Shown in pieces: positions 42,763-51,899 of a DNA stretch of 64,000 nt. The notes beneath the pieces were generated by a model. That model was not told the origin of the DNA, searched no databases, and saw nothing but the letters and a program-made list of their open reading frames with translations. Made by a program: the position numbers and the translations under genes. Position 1 is the stretch's first letter; every line of letters starts with the position of its first letter. The stretch is from Streptomyces sp. PTY087I2 (lineage in GTDB: Bacteria > Actinomycetota > Actinomycetes > Streptomycetales > Streptomycetaceae), in NCBI RefSeq assembly GCF_001687325.1, contig NZ_LZRD01000027.1:1-64000 (forward strand), read 5' to 3'.

Positions 42763-44100
42763 TTACCCCTCGGTAGAGTTGCTGACCATTCCAACGTCCC
42801 CGGCGTCCGTTCGTGACAGGTCGCAGACCTGTGAACTGCACGGCTTCGAATGTGCGGCGAGGCGGGTGAGGTCGACCGAGCCCGCGCCGAGCTGAGGCCG
42901 GGGCAGGATCGCCCACAGGGCCGTGAGCACGACAAGGGCAGCGAGCAAGGCTGCCGCACCTGTGCGGCCATGTGCCCAGCCTGCCCGGAAGCGGATGGGG
43001 TCTTCGACCAAGACCTTGGAGACGAAGGCAGCGGCGAGAGAGACAGCCACGAGGAAGGCAGTGCGGCCCCAGCCGACCAGGCCAGGCAGAGCCTCGCCGA
43101 GCAGGAGGAAAACGGGCCAGTGCCACAGGTAGAGGCTGTACGAGACAAGGCCGAGTCCGCGCAGCGGCGGTGCCGACAGAAAGCGGCTGAGAGGGTGATA
43201 CGGGGCACGGACGATACAACCGATGAGCAGGGCCGCAGCCAGGGCGTGCAAGAAGAGAGCCCCGTGGAACAGGCCGGGTGAGCTCTGGCCGTCGGCTCTG
43301 AGCCAGTAGGCCGCGATGCAGCCCGCCAGGATCAGAGCCCACCACCCCTTTGCGCGTGCGCCGACACGGTCCAACAGCCGGGAGGCGGGTGCCGTGGCCA
43401 TCAGGGAGCCCAGGAGCAGAGAGAAGGCCCGGGTGTCGGTGCCCTCGTAGACGCGGGTCGTGTCGACGGGCTCGGCGAGCGTGACCATGAGAGCGAGGGA
43501 AAGGATCGCCCCGGTGGCCGCCGCCGTCGCGACGAGCCTCTCGGCCTTGCTGGTGCGCGCCAGTACGGCGATCAGCAGGGGCCAGACAAGGTAGAACTGC
43601 TCTTCGACACTGATGCTCCACAGGTGACCGAACACCTGGCTGTCGGACGACTGCCAGTAGGCCGCCTGCTCAGCGATGAAGTGCCAGTTGGCGAGATTGG
43701 CCACGGCCCAGGGGGCGTCGTCGAGAGCCTGTTGTCGGAGCGGTGACGTGCCGAACTGCCAGACCAGCAGCAAGACCCCGGTGATCATCACGGCGAGAGC
43801 GGGCGTCAGGCGGCGTGCTCGCCGTCCCCAGAAAGCGACGAGGCGGATACGGCCGTCCTGGGTGCCTGCCTCCTTCAGGAGAAGCCCGGTGATGAGGAAG
43901 CCGGACAGGACGAAGAAGAGGTCCACTCCGAGGAAGCCACCGTCGAAGCGGCCGGCGTGGAAAAGGAGGACACCGAGGATCGCCAGCCCTCGCAGCCCGT
44001 CCAGGGCCTTGATGTGGCCGGTGCTGCCGCCTGGTCGTGTCACAGGGGTCGCGACGCCGGTGGCGGGAGCGCGGGACGGGGAGGGGACGGGCGCGGTCAT
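42763..44100 (-). CDS. acyltransferase 3 family membrane protein
   Basis: A 445-residue OafA/YrhL-type O-acyltransferase with about ten membrane helices. The family hallmarks are ALDGLRGLAILGVLLFHAG at the N-terminus (R-G and the catalytic-region His), GVDLFFVLSGFLITGLLL, and WSISVEEQFYLVWPLLI. It acylates an extracellular sugar polymer or lipid. The SGNH lipoprotein encoded just upstream could be its extracytoplasmic partner, since related proteins carry an SGNH domain in the same chain. GAGGAG lies before ATG 44100. Confidence 0.92.
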   Translation of the reverse strand: MTAPVPSPSRAPATGVATPVTRPGGSTGHIKALDGLRGLAILGVLLFHAGRFDGGFLGVDLFFVLSGFLITGLLLKEAGTQDGRIRLVAFWGRRARRLTPALAVMITGVLLLVWQFGTSPLRQQALDDAPWAVANLANWHFIAEQAAYWQSSDSQVFGHLWSISVEEQFYLVWPLLIAVLARTSKAERLVATAAATGAILSLALMVTLAEPVDTTRVYEGTDTRAFSLLLGSLMATAPASRLLDRVGARAKGWWALILAGCIAAYWLRADGQSSPGLFHGALFLHALAAALLIGCIVRAPYHPLSRFLSAPPLRGLGLVSYSLYLWHWPVFLLLGEALPGLVGWGRTAFLVAVSLAAAFVSKVLVEDPIRFRAGWAHGRTGAAALLAALVVLTALWAILPRPQLGAGSVDLTRLAAHSKPCSSQVCDLSRTDAGDVGMVSNSTEG

Positions 44101-44182
44101 GGGGCTCCTCGATGAAGTACACGGCGCCCGGTCCTGCTCACAGGAGCCGCCGCGTACGTGGCGTGTGACGGGTTCACCGCTG

Positions 44183-44998
44183 CTATGCGCAGCCGAGTGA
44201 GCCGAAGACCTTGTCGCCGGTCCACGCGCCGGTGGCCCACTGCTCCGGGGCAGCGGGAGCAAATCCGTACCGCTTGTTCAGCTCCTTGCCGAACCAAGTG
44301 GCGAAGGCGGCCGAACCCTGCTGGCAGGAGTGGATGCCGTCCTTGCTGCGCTGTGCCCTGGCGGTGCCGCTGTCGGTTCCCCACAGCGTGGAGGCGTCGA
44401 GAAAGCGGACGCTGTCCGGGCGCTTGTCGGCGATTCCGCGGGCGGCCTGAGGGGCCGTCCTGATAGCGGCCTCATGCTTCTTGTAGAAGTCGTCCAGTTT
44501 GAAGGGCGGAGCGGAGACGATCAGGAGCTCGGCCCCGGAGTCGTGCACTGCCTTGGCCAGGTGTTCGTACCCCGCGCGCTGTTGACTGGGGGTTCCCCAG
44601 TCGTAGGTGGTGATCTGGTAGGCCACGACGTCCGGCTTGAACGAGGCCAGCTTCTCCGGAAGGAGCTGCCACGTGCGGGCGGCTGTCTCACCGATCACGC
44701 CGCCGCCACCCGCGGCGGCCATCGACGCGAACTCGGTGCCGCTCGCCTTCATCGCCGCGCCGAGGGCGGGGGCCTCCGCCTCGCCGATGGAGTCGCCCAT
44801 CCACAGCAGTCGGCGCGGCTTGGTGTCCGCGCCTTTCGACACGGACCGGGCCGCCGGGTTGTCGGCACTGCTCGCGGTACCGGTGGCGGAGCTCTGACAG
44901 GCGGTGAGGCCGAGAACGGCTGCGGCGGCGAGGGCGGCCAGGCCGACGGTTCGGGGGTGCGTGTGACGAGCGGGTCGAGGAGCAGCGGTCTTACGCAT
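44183..44998 (-). CDS. SGNH-fold lipoprotein
   Basis: A 271-residue lipoprotein. The signal peptide ends in the lipobox L-T-A-C with C34. The SGNH domain starts LLWMGDSIGEAEAP (Ser of GDS), with KPDVVAYQITTYDWG and DGIHSCQQGSAAFATWF (block V-like D-x-I-H). It should hydrolyse or transfer acyl groups on a surface polymer, together with the acyltransferase encoded 82 bases downstream and the deacetylase encoded upstream. GGAGA precedes the ATG. Confidence 0.9.
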   Translation of the reverse strand: MRKTAAPRPARHTHPRTVGLAALAAAAVLGLTACQSSATGTASSADNPAARSVSKGADTKPRRLLWMGDSIGEAEAPALGAAMKASGTEFASMAAAGGGGVIGETAARTWQLLPEKLASFKPDVVAYQITTYDWGTPSQQRAGYEHLAKAVHDSGAELLIVSAPPFKLDDFYKKHEAAIRTAPQAARGIADKRPDSVRFLDASTLWGTDSGTARAQRSKDGIHSCQQGSAAFATWFGKELNKRYGFAPAAPEQWATGAWTGDKVFGSLGCA

Positions 44999-45072
44999 GG
45001 TGATATCTCCGGTCGGGTCTTCAGGTGCGGTCGGGGGAGCTGTGAGGACGGGTGCGGGACGGGGCGACCGGT

Positions 45073-45909
45073 TCAGCCGGCCTCGGGGAAACTGAAGGTG
45101 TAGCCCCGCTCGGTGAACCAGGGCAGAAGTCGCCCCAGGGCTTCCATCGACTGGGCACGGTTGCCGCCGCCGTCGTGGAGGAGGACGGTTGGACCCTTCT
45201 CGATCTGCTGCTGCACGGCCCGGATGATCCGGTTGGTGCCCGGCTGTTCGTAGTCGCTCGGGTCGACGTTCCAGCCGAGGTTGCGCATGCCGTGGGCTGC
45301 CGCGATCTGGCGGCTCTGGGGCGTGAAGGCGCCGCCGGGCGCCCGGTAGTACCAGAGACGCGCGCCGCCGGACGCCTTGTCGATCATGCGCTTGGCGTCC
45401 AGGATCTCCTTCTCCTGGTATGCCACGGGTTTGTGGTCCATCGTGCTGTCGTGGCTGATGGAGTGGTCGCACAGGCGGTGTCCTTCAGCCACGATCCGCC
45501 GGATGAGGTCAGGGTGAGCGGCGGCGTTCGGGCCCGTCACACAGAACGTGGCCTTGGCCTTGTACTGCCGGAGCAGTTCGAGGGCCTTGGGTGTCCAGCG
45601 GGGGCTGGGACCGTCGTCGAGGGTGATGTTCACCGTCTTTCCGGGGTCCTCGGACTCTCGGACGATGGCCATGTCCACGACCGGCCGGGGCAAGGACACG
45701 TCCTCCCCACTCGGCCCGCCGCGGGCAGCAGCCGTTTCGCTCCTGAGGTGTCCCGGTGCTCTGCCGCCGGGGAAGGAGAAGGCCGCGGTCCAGGCCAGGG
45801 CGAGGACGATGGCGGCCATCAACCCCAGTCGTGCGAAGCCGGCCTGTCGGGCTGCGCCTCTCGCTCCCACCCGGTGGTCTGTCCTCGTGCTGTGCTGCGT
45901 ATCGCTCAT
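45073..45909 (-). CDS. polysaccharide deacetylase (NodB domain)
   Basis: A 278-residue protein. One N-terminal membrane anchor (LGLMAAIVLALAWTAAFSF) is followed by a complete NodB domain: motif 1 ITLDDGPSPRWTP, metal His pair in CDHSISHDST, motif 3 YYRAPGGAFTP, motif 4 GWNVDPSDY, motif 5 LLHDGGGNR. It removes N-acetyl groups from peptidoglycan or another extracellular glycan. It is the first gene of a three-gene set with the SGNH lipoprotein and acyltransferase, and is divergent from a two-component system that may control it. Confidence 0.94.
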   Translation of the reverse strand: MSDTQHSTRTDHRVGARGAARQAGFARLGLMAAIVLALAWTAAFSFPGGRAPGHLRSETAAARGGPSGEDVSLPRPVVDMAIVRESEDPGKTVNITLDDGPSPRWTPKALELLRQYKAKATFCVTGPNAAAHPDLIRRIVAEGHRLCDHSISHDSTMDHKPVAYQEKEILDAKRMIDKASGGARLWYYRAPGGAFTPQSRQIAAAHGMRNLGWNVDPSDYEQPGTNRIIRAVQQQIEKGPTVLLHDGGGNRAQSMEALGRLLPWFTERGYTFSFPEAG

Positions 45910-46018
45910 GCCCTCGACGGAACCGCCCAGAGCAAGGGGAGGGGCCGACCGTCATCGTTTCATCAAGAAAAGCGGAACTGTCCGTCATACGCTTCGAGCA
46001 TCCTCGTCGAACAATGCC

Positions 46019-46099
46019 GAGAGCACCACAGGACCGGACGACGTCGAGAGTCCCACTGGGCCGAACCACACCCGGAGCCCCACCGGGCCGAACCACACC
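46019..46099 (+). repeat. 27-bp tandem repeat upstream of the response regulator
   Basis: Three 27-base units run at 46019-46045 (diverged), 46046-46072 and 46073-46099. The last two share the 14-base core GGGCCGAACCACAC. They end 20 bases before the response-regulator ATG, inside the control region shared with the deacetylase operon. Confidence 0.85.
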
Positions 46100-46119
46100 G
46101 GAGAAGAGCGCCCCCTCCC

Positions 46120-46824
46120 ATGCCACGAGTTCTCCTGATCGAAGACGACCTCGCCGTGCAGAAAGGTGTCACTCTCGCGCTCAAGCGCCGAGGACACGAG
46201 GTGGAGGTCGCGGCCAGCGGGGAGACCGGTCTGCTCGCGCTCGAACGCCATCGCCCAGATCTGGTGCTGCTCGACCTGATGTTGCCGGGCATGAGCGGTC
46301 TGGAGGTGTGCCGCCGCATCCGTGAGAGCAAGCAGGTTCCGATCATCATCCTCTCCGCAAGAGGTGACGACATCGACGTGGTTGTCGGGCTGGAGGCCGG
46401 TGCCGACGACTACATCATCAAACCGGCCGGCGGTGAGGTACTCGAAGCGCGCATGAAGGCGGTCCTGCGCCGTGTCGCCCCCGCCCAGGACCACGACGTA
46501 CAGGCCGGGGCCGCGCGGACAGACGTGGAGCGGCACGGCACCCTCACCGTGAATCGTACGGCGCTTATCGTGTCCGACAATGGGGCCGAACTCGCCCTCG
46601 CCCCCTCGGAACTCAAACTGCTGCTTTTCCTGTCGGCCACCCCCGGGCAGGTCTATTCCCGTCAGCAGCTCCTGGAACAGGTCTGGGAGCACTCCTTCTA
46701 CGGTGACGCCCGCCTCGTCGACGCCTGCGTGATGCGGCTGCGGGCCAAGATCGAGGACGACCCCCGCTCTCCGGTGTACGTGCAGACCGTGCGTGGTTTC
46801 GGCTACCGGTTCGGGCCGACATGA
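46120..46824 (+). CDS. OmpR-family response regulator (AfsQ1/CseB-like)
   Basis: A 234-residue regulator. The receiver has the acidic pair E8-D9-D10, phospho-acceptor D52 (LVLLDLMLPG), S79 and K101 (DYIIKPA). The winged-helix output domain runs from about 135 to the end (LAPSELKLLLFLSATPGQVY, VDACVMRLRAKIEDDP, VRGFGYRFG). Resemblance is strongest in pattern to AfsQ1 and CseB, regulators of envelope or nutrient stress. It is coupled to the kinase by ATGA. Its divergent position to the deacetylase set suggests that set as a target. Confidence 0.94.
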   Translation: MPRVLLIEDDLAVQKGVTLALKRRGHEVEVAASGETGLLALERHRPDLVLLDLMLPGMSGLEVCRRIRESKQVPIIILSARGDDIDVVVGLEAGADDYIIKPAGGEVLEARMKAVLRRVAPAQDHDVQAGAARTDVERHGTLTVNRTALIVSDNGAELALAPSELKLLLFLSATPGQVYSRQQLLEQVWEHSFYGDARLVDACVMRLRAKIEDDPRSPVYVQTVRGFGYRFGPT

Positions 46825-48311
46825 CCTTCCGCGCGGTTCCCCCGCTCCGCTTCCCGCGCGGCCTGCGCGTACGCCTCGTGGTCGCCTTTCTCCTCGCCGC
46901 TGCTTTCGGCTCCCTGCTCACAGCTGGTCTCACCTTCCAGCAGGCGCGCTCCACGATCCTTGACCGCACTCAGGACGCCGCCGTCGCCGATCTGCGGGCC
47001 CAGCTCGACTCCCTCGCCCCCGGTCTGCCCTTTCCACCGAGCGCTGAGGGCCTGCGCGACCTCACCCGCCAGCTCGACCGGGCCGGCGGCGCCTACGCCT
47101 GGCATTCCGCAGCCGCTTACAAAGACGGTCCGCTCATCTCCGCCGCGCCCATGGCTCCCCCCGTTCCGAAGGAGCTGCGAGCAGGGGCACGGGAGGGGAG
47201 CGAGGCCTCGTATCAGCGCGTCGAGCACGGAGGCAGGCCCTGGCTGGCGCTTGCGATGCCGGTCGAGTACGCCGCCGACTCCGCCGTGTCGTCCGGCCGC
47301 GGGCGTACGTCTTCGGGGCTGACCGTCTACGCGTCCCTCGCCCTCGACGACGATCAAGCAGACCTGGCGGCCCTGCGCACCGCCGCCCAAGCGGCGGCTC
47401 TCCCCGCACTCGCGCTCGCGCTCGTACCCGCGCTCTTCGCCGCCCGCCGTGTGCTGCGCCCCGTACGGCGCCTCCACGACGGTGCCGAACGCATCGCCGC
47501 CGGTGAGCTCGGTACCCGGCTGGAGCCTACGGGCCACGACGAACTCGCCGACCTGACACGCACGTTCAACACCATGGCGGAGACCCTGCAGCGGGACGAC
47601 GCCGAGCTGCGCCGGCTGGAGGGGAGCGCGCGCCGCTTCGCCGCCGACGTCGCCCATGAACTGCGTACCCCGCTCGCGGCGATGACCGCGGTCACCGAGG
47701 TCCTCGACGAGGACGCGGCGTCCGGAACCCTGCCGCCCGACACCGCCGACGCCGTACGCCTCATCAGTGACGAGACCCGTGCCCTCGCCCGCATGGTCGA
47801 GGGCCTGATGGAGGTCTCCCGCTTCGACGCCAAGACGGCCCCGCTGCGCGCCGAAGACGTCGACCTCCGCACCCTCGTCGCCAAGACCCTTCGCCTGCGT
47901 GGCTGGGACGACGACGAACGCGTCATCACCGATCTCGCCGGGCCTGTCCCCCTTCACGCCGACCCACGCCGCATCGACGTGATCCTCGCCAACCTGGTCG
48001 GCAACGCCCTGCACCACGGCCGGCCTCCGGTCGTCGTCCGGGCCCGGGCCGAAGGCGATCGGGCAGTCCTCACCGTGGTCGACCACGGCGATGGCATTCC
48101 CGAACATGCCCTGCCCCATGTCTTCGACCGCTTCTACAAGGCCGACACGGCTCGCGCCCGTTCCGAAGGGAGCGGCCTCGGGCTTGCCCTGGCATACGAG
48201 AACGCCCTCCTCCACGACGGCGCACTGACCGCCGTCAACGCCGTCGGTGCCGGAGCCGTGTTCACTCTCACCCTCCCCCTCGCCGCCCCGCCCCCACCGG
48301 AACCACGATGA
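46821..48311 (+). CDS. sensor histidine kinase
   Basis: A 496-residue membrane kinase. TM1 is at about 18-38, then an extracytoplasmic sensor of about 150 residues, TM2 about 191-208, HAMP 209-261, and HisKA with the phospho-His H279 in AADVAHELRTPLAAM. The ATPase domain has N-box LVGNALHHGRPP and G-box GSGLGLALAYENAL. It partners the response regulator encoded just before, with overlaps of four bases on both sides. The third gene is a lipoprotein, an arrangement like the cse operon where the lipoprotein tunes the kinase. Confidence 0.94.
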   Translation: MTFRAVPPLRFPRGLRVRLVVAFLLAAAFGSLLTAGLTFQQARSTILDRTQDAAVADLRAQLDSLAPGLPFPPSAEGLRDLTRQLDRAGGAYAWHSAAAYKDGPLISAAPMAPPVPKELRAGAREGSEASYQRVEHGGRPWLALAMPVEYAADSAVSSGRGRTSSGLTVYASLALDDDQADLAALRTAAQAAALPALALALVPALFAARRVLRPVRRLHDGAERIAAGELGTRLEPTGHDELADLTRTFNTMAETLQRDDAELRRLEGSARRFAADVAHELRTPLAAMTAVTEVLDEDAASGTLPPDTADAVRLISDETRALARMVEGLMEVSRFDAKTAPLRAEDVDLRTLVAKTLRLRGWDDDERVITDLAGPVPLHADPRRIDVILANLVGNALHHGRPPVVVRARAEGDRAVLTVVDHGDGIPEHALPHVFDRFYKADTARARSEGSGLGLALAYENALLHDGALTAVNAVGAGAVFTLTLPLAAPPPPEPR

Positions 48312-48871
48312 TGTCCCGCTTTCCCGTCCGCGCCGCCGCCACGGTCGTGCTCACCGCTCTGACCGCCGCCGGATGCGGTATCACGTCCACTGCACCGACC
48401 CCCGCGGGAGCGCCCGCCTCGGGCATCCAGCGTCCGGGCACCGAAGCCCGCACCGTCAAGCTCTACTTCACCGGCCCGTACGGCATTCGCGCCGTCAACC
48501 GCCCCACCGATCGTCCCCTCAGCCCCCAGCAGGCACTCGACCTCCTTCTGGAAGGCCCCACGACCGCCGAACGCGACCGCGGCCTGGTCACCCAGGTGCC
48601 CTCGATGGCCGGGCAGTTGACCGCCAACGCCGCCGACGGCGCCGTCGACCTCTACGTACCCCACACGGTCAGCAGCGGCGACCTCGACGTCACCGCTGTC
48701 ACCCAACTCGCCTGTACGGCGGCCCATGCCCACGTCCCCGGCAACCGCCCTGCCACCCAGGTCGACATCCACATCTACGAGAGCCTCACCCCCTCCCGTA
48801 CACCGTGGACCGTCCGGTGCGGCCCCCATGGCACGGTGATCCCGGTGACGGCCACGGGCGAGCCGCGGTGA
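48308..48871 (+). CDS. GerMN-like lipoprotein, third gene of the two-component operon
   Basis: A 187-residue exported protein. The signal peptide ends near the lipobox-like TAAGC with C23. The domain after it (TVKLYFTGPYGIRAVNRP, SPQQALDLLLEGPTTAERDRG, VPSMAGQLTAN) has the GerMN-type pattern found in actinobacterial lipoproteins. By analogy with CseA it may modulate the adjacent kinase. A partial second copy of the gene lies inverted at 52290-52630. Confidence 0.85.
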   Translation: MMSRFPVRAAATVVLTALTAAGCGITSTAPTPAGAPASGIQRPGTEARTVKLYFTGPYGIRAVNRPTDRPLSPQQALDLLLEGPTTAERDRGLVTQVPSMAGQLTANAADGAVDLYVPHTVSSGDLDVTAVTQLACTAAHAHVPGNRPATQVDIHIYESLTPSRTPWTVRCGPHGTVIPVTATGEPR

Positions 48872-49140
48872 CTTCTTCGAGGGGCATGGCCTGCTCGCCG
48901 AGGCATCGGATCTTGGTGTGGATGCTGTGGTGTCGGCGCTTCCACCTCTTGAGCCGACGGCCTCGGAACGGGGCACGAACAGGGCGGCGTGGACGGACCC
49001 GGAACGCGAAGGCGGGGCATCACGTGAGCGATGGCGGGATCACTTCTCGGTGATCCCGCCATGGGCCGCCCGCTGCGGTGTCCGAACCGGGAGCACCAGC
49101 CCGATTTGCGCCCACTGCCCGTCGGTCAACGGCGCCCCCG
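48872..49140 (-). mobile_element. remnant of an IS5-like transposase
   Basis: On the minus strand, 49137-49043 encodes a transposase-like N-terminus (PLTDGQWAQIGLVLP, then VRTPQRAAHGG), the pattern of IS5-type DDE transposases. At about 48965-48880 another frame encodes KRRHHSIHTKIRCLGEQAM, which resembles the C-terminal region of the same class. The catalytic middle is absent and the pieces are out of frame, so this is debris. No terminal repeats or target duplication could be defined. The piece abuts the end of the lipoprotein gene. Confidence 0.65.
49031..49062 (+). terminator. 13-bp perfect hairpin
   Basis: ATGGCGGGATCAC and GTGATCCCGCCAT pair perfectly around the loop TTCTCG, 160 bases after the lipoprotein stop. 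It could terminate the two-component operon, or be part of the IS debris in which it lies. Confidence 0.6.
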
Positions 49141-49485
49141 GACTACGAGCGGCATCACGCCTGCGTCCTCGACCGGCGGAAGTGATCCGTTTGCGTGTTG
49201 GTGCCCTTCTCCGGCTGCCCCGGGTTTTCGACCGCCACCAGCACCACCACCGACGCCGTGCCAGCCGCACACGAAGCCGACCTCGCGAACTGGCGCGGGA
49301 CCAGCAGCTTCGCGGTCAACCAGGTCTCGCGGTCCTCGACGTGGACCTGGACCGCATCCACTAACGCTCCTGACCCGGAATTCGCGAAGCGGCTTGCCGC
49401 GAGGTAGAGGTAAAAAAAGCATTACGAGGCGGGCCTGTTGAGACGGATGACTGGCCGAAGAGCATGTGGATGGTCAGCAGCGGCG

Positions 49486-50228
49486 GACTGTTCAATCGGG
49501 GAACATCTATGCCACCGACTACTATAACCAGAAAGCATGGAGGGCGAAAAGCGGGGCGATGGAAGCTTGGAGGTATTTGCAACGCTACCCGACCGTGTCG
49601 CACATTTGGCGCTAGACGACGCAGACCGCGCCTATATAACTACACCTGATGCACTATGGAAAGTGACCGGCCTGCATGAATCTGTGGACAGCACGTAAAA
49701 TACACTAGTCGCAAACATACCGGGCGCCATAGGTGTCGCTTTGGACGCGGCCAGGAATTTTGGGTACGTCACTGCAAATGGTGCACTGCTAAGGGTAGCC
49801 CTGGATGGCCAGCCTGGCATAAACACCACTGAGGTGGCCCGCCTTGAAACTGACGAGATCGGCGTTGTATCGCTGGACGGGGATAGAGAAAATGCATACG
49901 TGACCGACGTCAGAGGCGGCTCACTGTTCAATATCGATCTGGACAAGAAGAAATCAATAAAGGTTGGCGGGAATCTCGGTAAGCCCATAGGGGTGACGCT
50001 GGACAGCCTAGGCAATGCCTATGTAACGAGTGGCAGGGAGATCCTTTGGAGGGTGAGTCCAGGATACGTGCACCGCCGGTTCAAATCGCAACCATTCCGG
50101 TTACCCCACCTGCGGCGATTTGCAGCACTGCGGGCGCGGCTTGGAATGAAGATCACGATAGGGTCTATGCCACTGACAGATCCGGTTACCTGTGGAAGGT
50201 TGATCAAGTTTCATCGCGTGTGGTTTAA
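49486..50228 (+). pseudogene. decayed beta-propeller (NHL/YncE-like) gene
   Basis: Propeller-type repeats follow one another in changing frames: GNIYATDYYNQKAWRAKSG; then, shifted near 49552, SLEVFATLPDRVAHLAL and RAYITTPDALWKVTG up to an in-frame TAA at 49698. The same frame continues IPGAIGVALDAARNFGYVTA, ENAYVTDVRGGSLFNID and NAYVTSGREILWR. After another shift near 50050 comes DHDRVYATDRSGYLWKVDQV and a stop at 50228. At least two frameshifts and one nonsense codon are needed, and no start or signal peptide is left. GC is far below that of the flanking operon, which points to transferred DNA. Confidence 0.82.
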
Positions 50229-50695
50229 AGGTTCTCCCTCAAGAAATTTTAGACAGGAACACGACCGTGCGCTGCGGTATCACGTCGTTCACGGTCGTGG
50301 CAGAGCTGGGCGACGCTCGCAACAGTCGGACGACGAACAGATCGATAAGGGCCTTGGGCTTTCATGCTGTCCCTCTCGCTCGCCCGGCGGGGAGTGAGCC
50401 GTGCAGCAGGTGAGCTAGAGCGAGCAAAGGTTTGTCACGGCGCTGCAGATAGGAACGCCGGCTCCGCACCGATCCCTCTGCCAGGAGCTTCGTCGCGTTG
50501 CAGGCCACCCAACTGATGGACGTCCGGGTACAACCGCCAGCTGGCTCGTCGGCACCCGAGAAAATCCAAAGTCCAATCGAGGGACATGGGTACCTCAACT
50601 ACCTACGAAAATAGTAAGAGCCCGAACGGGGCTTTTTCACAGAACGGAAGGATGGCGCAAATGAAATGAAATAGCTGTTCAAAAATTTCAATTAG
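50229..50695. other. 467-base gap, nothing firmly recognised
   Basis: Mixed-GC DNA between two decayed genes. A minus-strand frame at 50362-50598 (containing RSRRSYLQRRDKPLLALAHL) looks partly protein-like but has no nameable domain. The last 60 bases are AT-rich and may be the control region or lost 5' end of the next gene. Confidence 0.4.
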
Positions 50696-51824
50696 CTTGA
50701 CAGCGGTGCCTCGGGTGGGTCTATTTACGCGAACTCGCGGAATCAAGTTGGCATAATCGTCACCATTTGGCCGATTGATGAGAACGGTCAGTCAATTGCT
50801 GTCGATCAAAGCCATCTGGCTGCAAACACATGGCTAATTGACTATGTGGACGAGTCCCAGATGAACTGGAATGGGACATCGAACTGGTGCTACACGGATA
50901 CCGAGGATCCGTATTTCCATAAAGCCCCGAGCTCTGCAGGAGCTCCTAATCGAATCCAGCCTGTAGATTTTAATTCCGCCGCAGAGGCCGGGAGCGCAGC
51001 AGCTAAAGTACTACGCTTACTGCAGCCCGGGCGCGAGTGGTAAATCAATTGCGGTAAAAGTGAGAACTGATAGCGAGAAGTTTGTCTACACTTCGCAGAG
51101 TTCGGACCAGGCCCTGCAGGCCAAAGTTTCCCTCGTGCCGAAGCCGGCGGTGAATTACGATCTCGGTAATACTGACTGGGTCAAAGAAGACCTGGTATCA
51201 CTTCGCCAGGACGAAACTCAATATGTGAATTTTGAGGGCGGGAGTAACTGGTATCTGACTGCGAAGGAGAATTCCGAAGGTCGCACCTTCTGTCACTTCG
51301 AAGTCTCCAATGTTGTAACTGATAACCAATATGATGGTTTCTATGCGCGGCAAAGCGGAAAGGATAACTTTAACGCGAAGTGGTGGAGTTTGCTGTGCGG
51401 CGCCTATATTTGGTACCAGGAACCGCACGACGTCAAGTACCCAGAAAATGGATTTTCCGCAAATTCAGATTCTGCAAACCCTGGTGGAGGGGCAAGTGCC
51501 GTAATCCTTAAGATGCCCAATGGAAACAAGTGGTGGGACGCGGCAAAGATCTACGATCGGTCTGCGGATACCAACAACCGGTCGCTGTGCGTGACTTGGG
51601 CGAACGCAGGTACTGGGGGAGATGGCTGGGTGCAGAACCAGCCCAATCCGCTACAGGATGGGACCCCCTATCACGGGCCCCATGACATCCACAATTACTA
51701 CAACCCGAAAATTGTGGCATATGACCAGTACGGGAATAGTGGCACCTTCTACCTCGATGGGCATGACGCCCAATATGGAGGCACTATGAAACTCTACACC
51801 AGTGCCCCACCTGCTCCCTACTGA
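50696..51824 (+). pseudogene. frameshifted low-GC gene of unknown function
   Basis: An open frame from 50696 (just after a TAG) reads GGSIYANSRNQVGIIVTIWP, SHLAANTWLIDYVDESQMNW and SNWCYTDTEDPYFHKAP. Near 51008-51012 sense moves to another frame, which continues YYAYCSPGASGKSIAVKVRT and runs unbroken to 51824. The second part, at least 254 residues from ATG 51060, is rich in Asn, Tyr and Trp (GSNWYLTAKENSEGRTFCHF, WWSLLCGAYIWYQEP) and looks like an exported protein, though no signal peptide remains. No family is recognised. Codon use is clearly unlike Streptomyces core genes. A strong terminator follows. Confidence 0.7.
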
Positions 51825-51856
51825 TCTGGCTGGTTCGTTACTAGTACGACCTGATT

Positions 51857-51899
51857 CGTGAATGGTTCGCTGGCTCTTTTCTCCGGCGAACCATTCACG
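51857..51899 (+). terminator. 14-bp perfect hairpin terminator
   Basis: CGTGAATGGTTCGC pairs exactly with GCGAACCATTCACG around a 15-base loop, starting 32 bases after the stop of the frameshifted gene; GTTCTTT follows. Confidence 0.85.
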
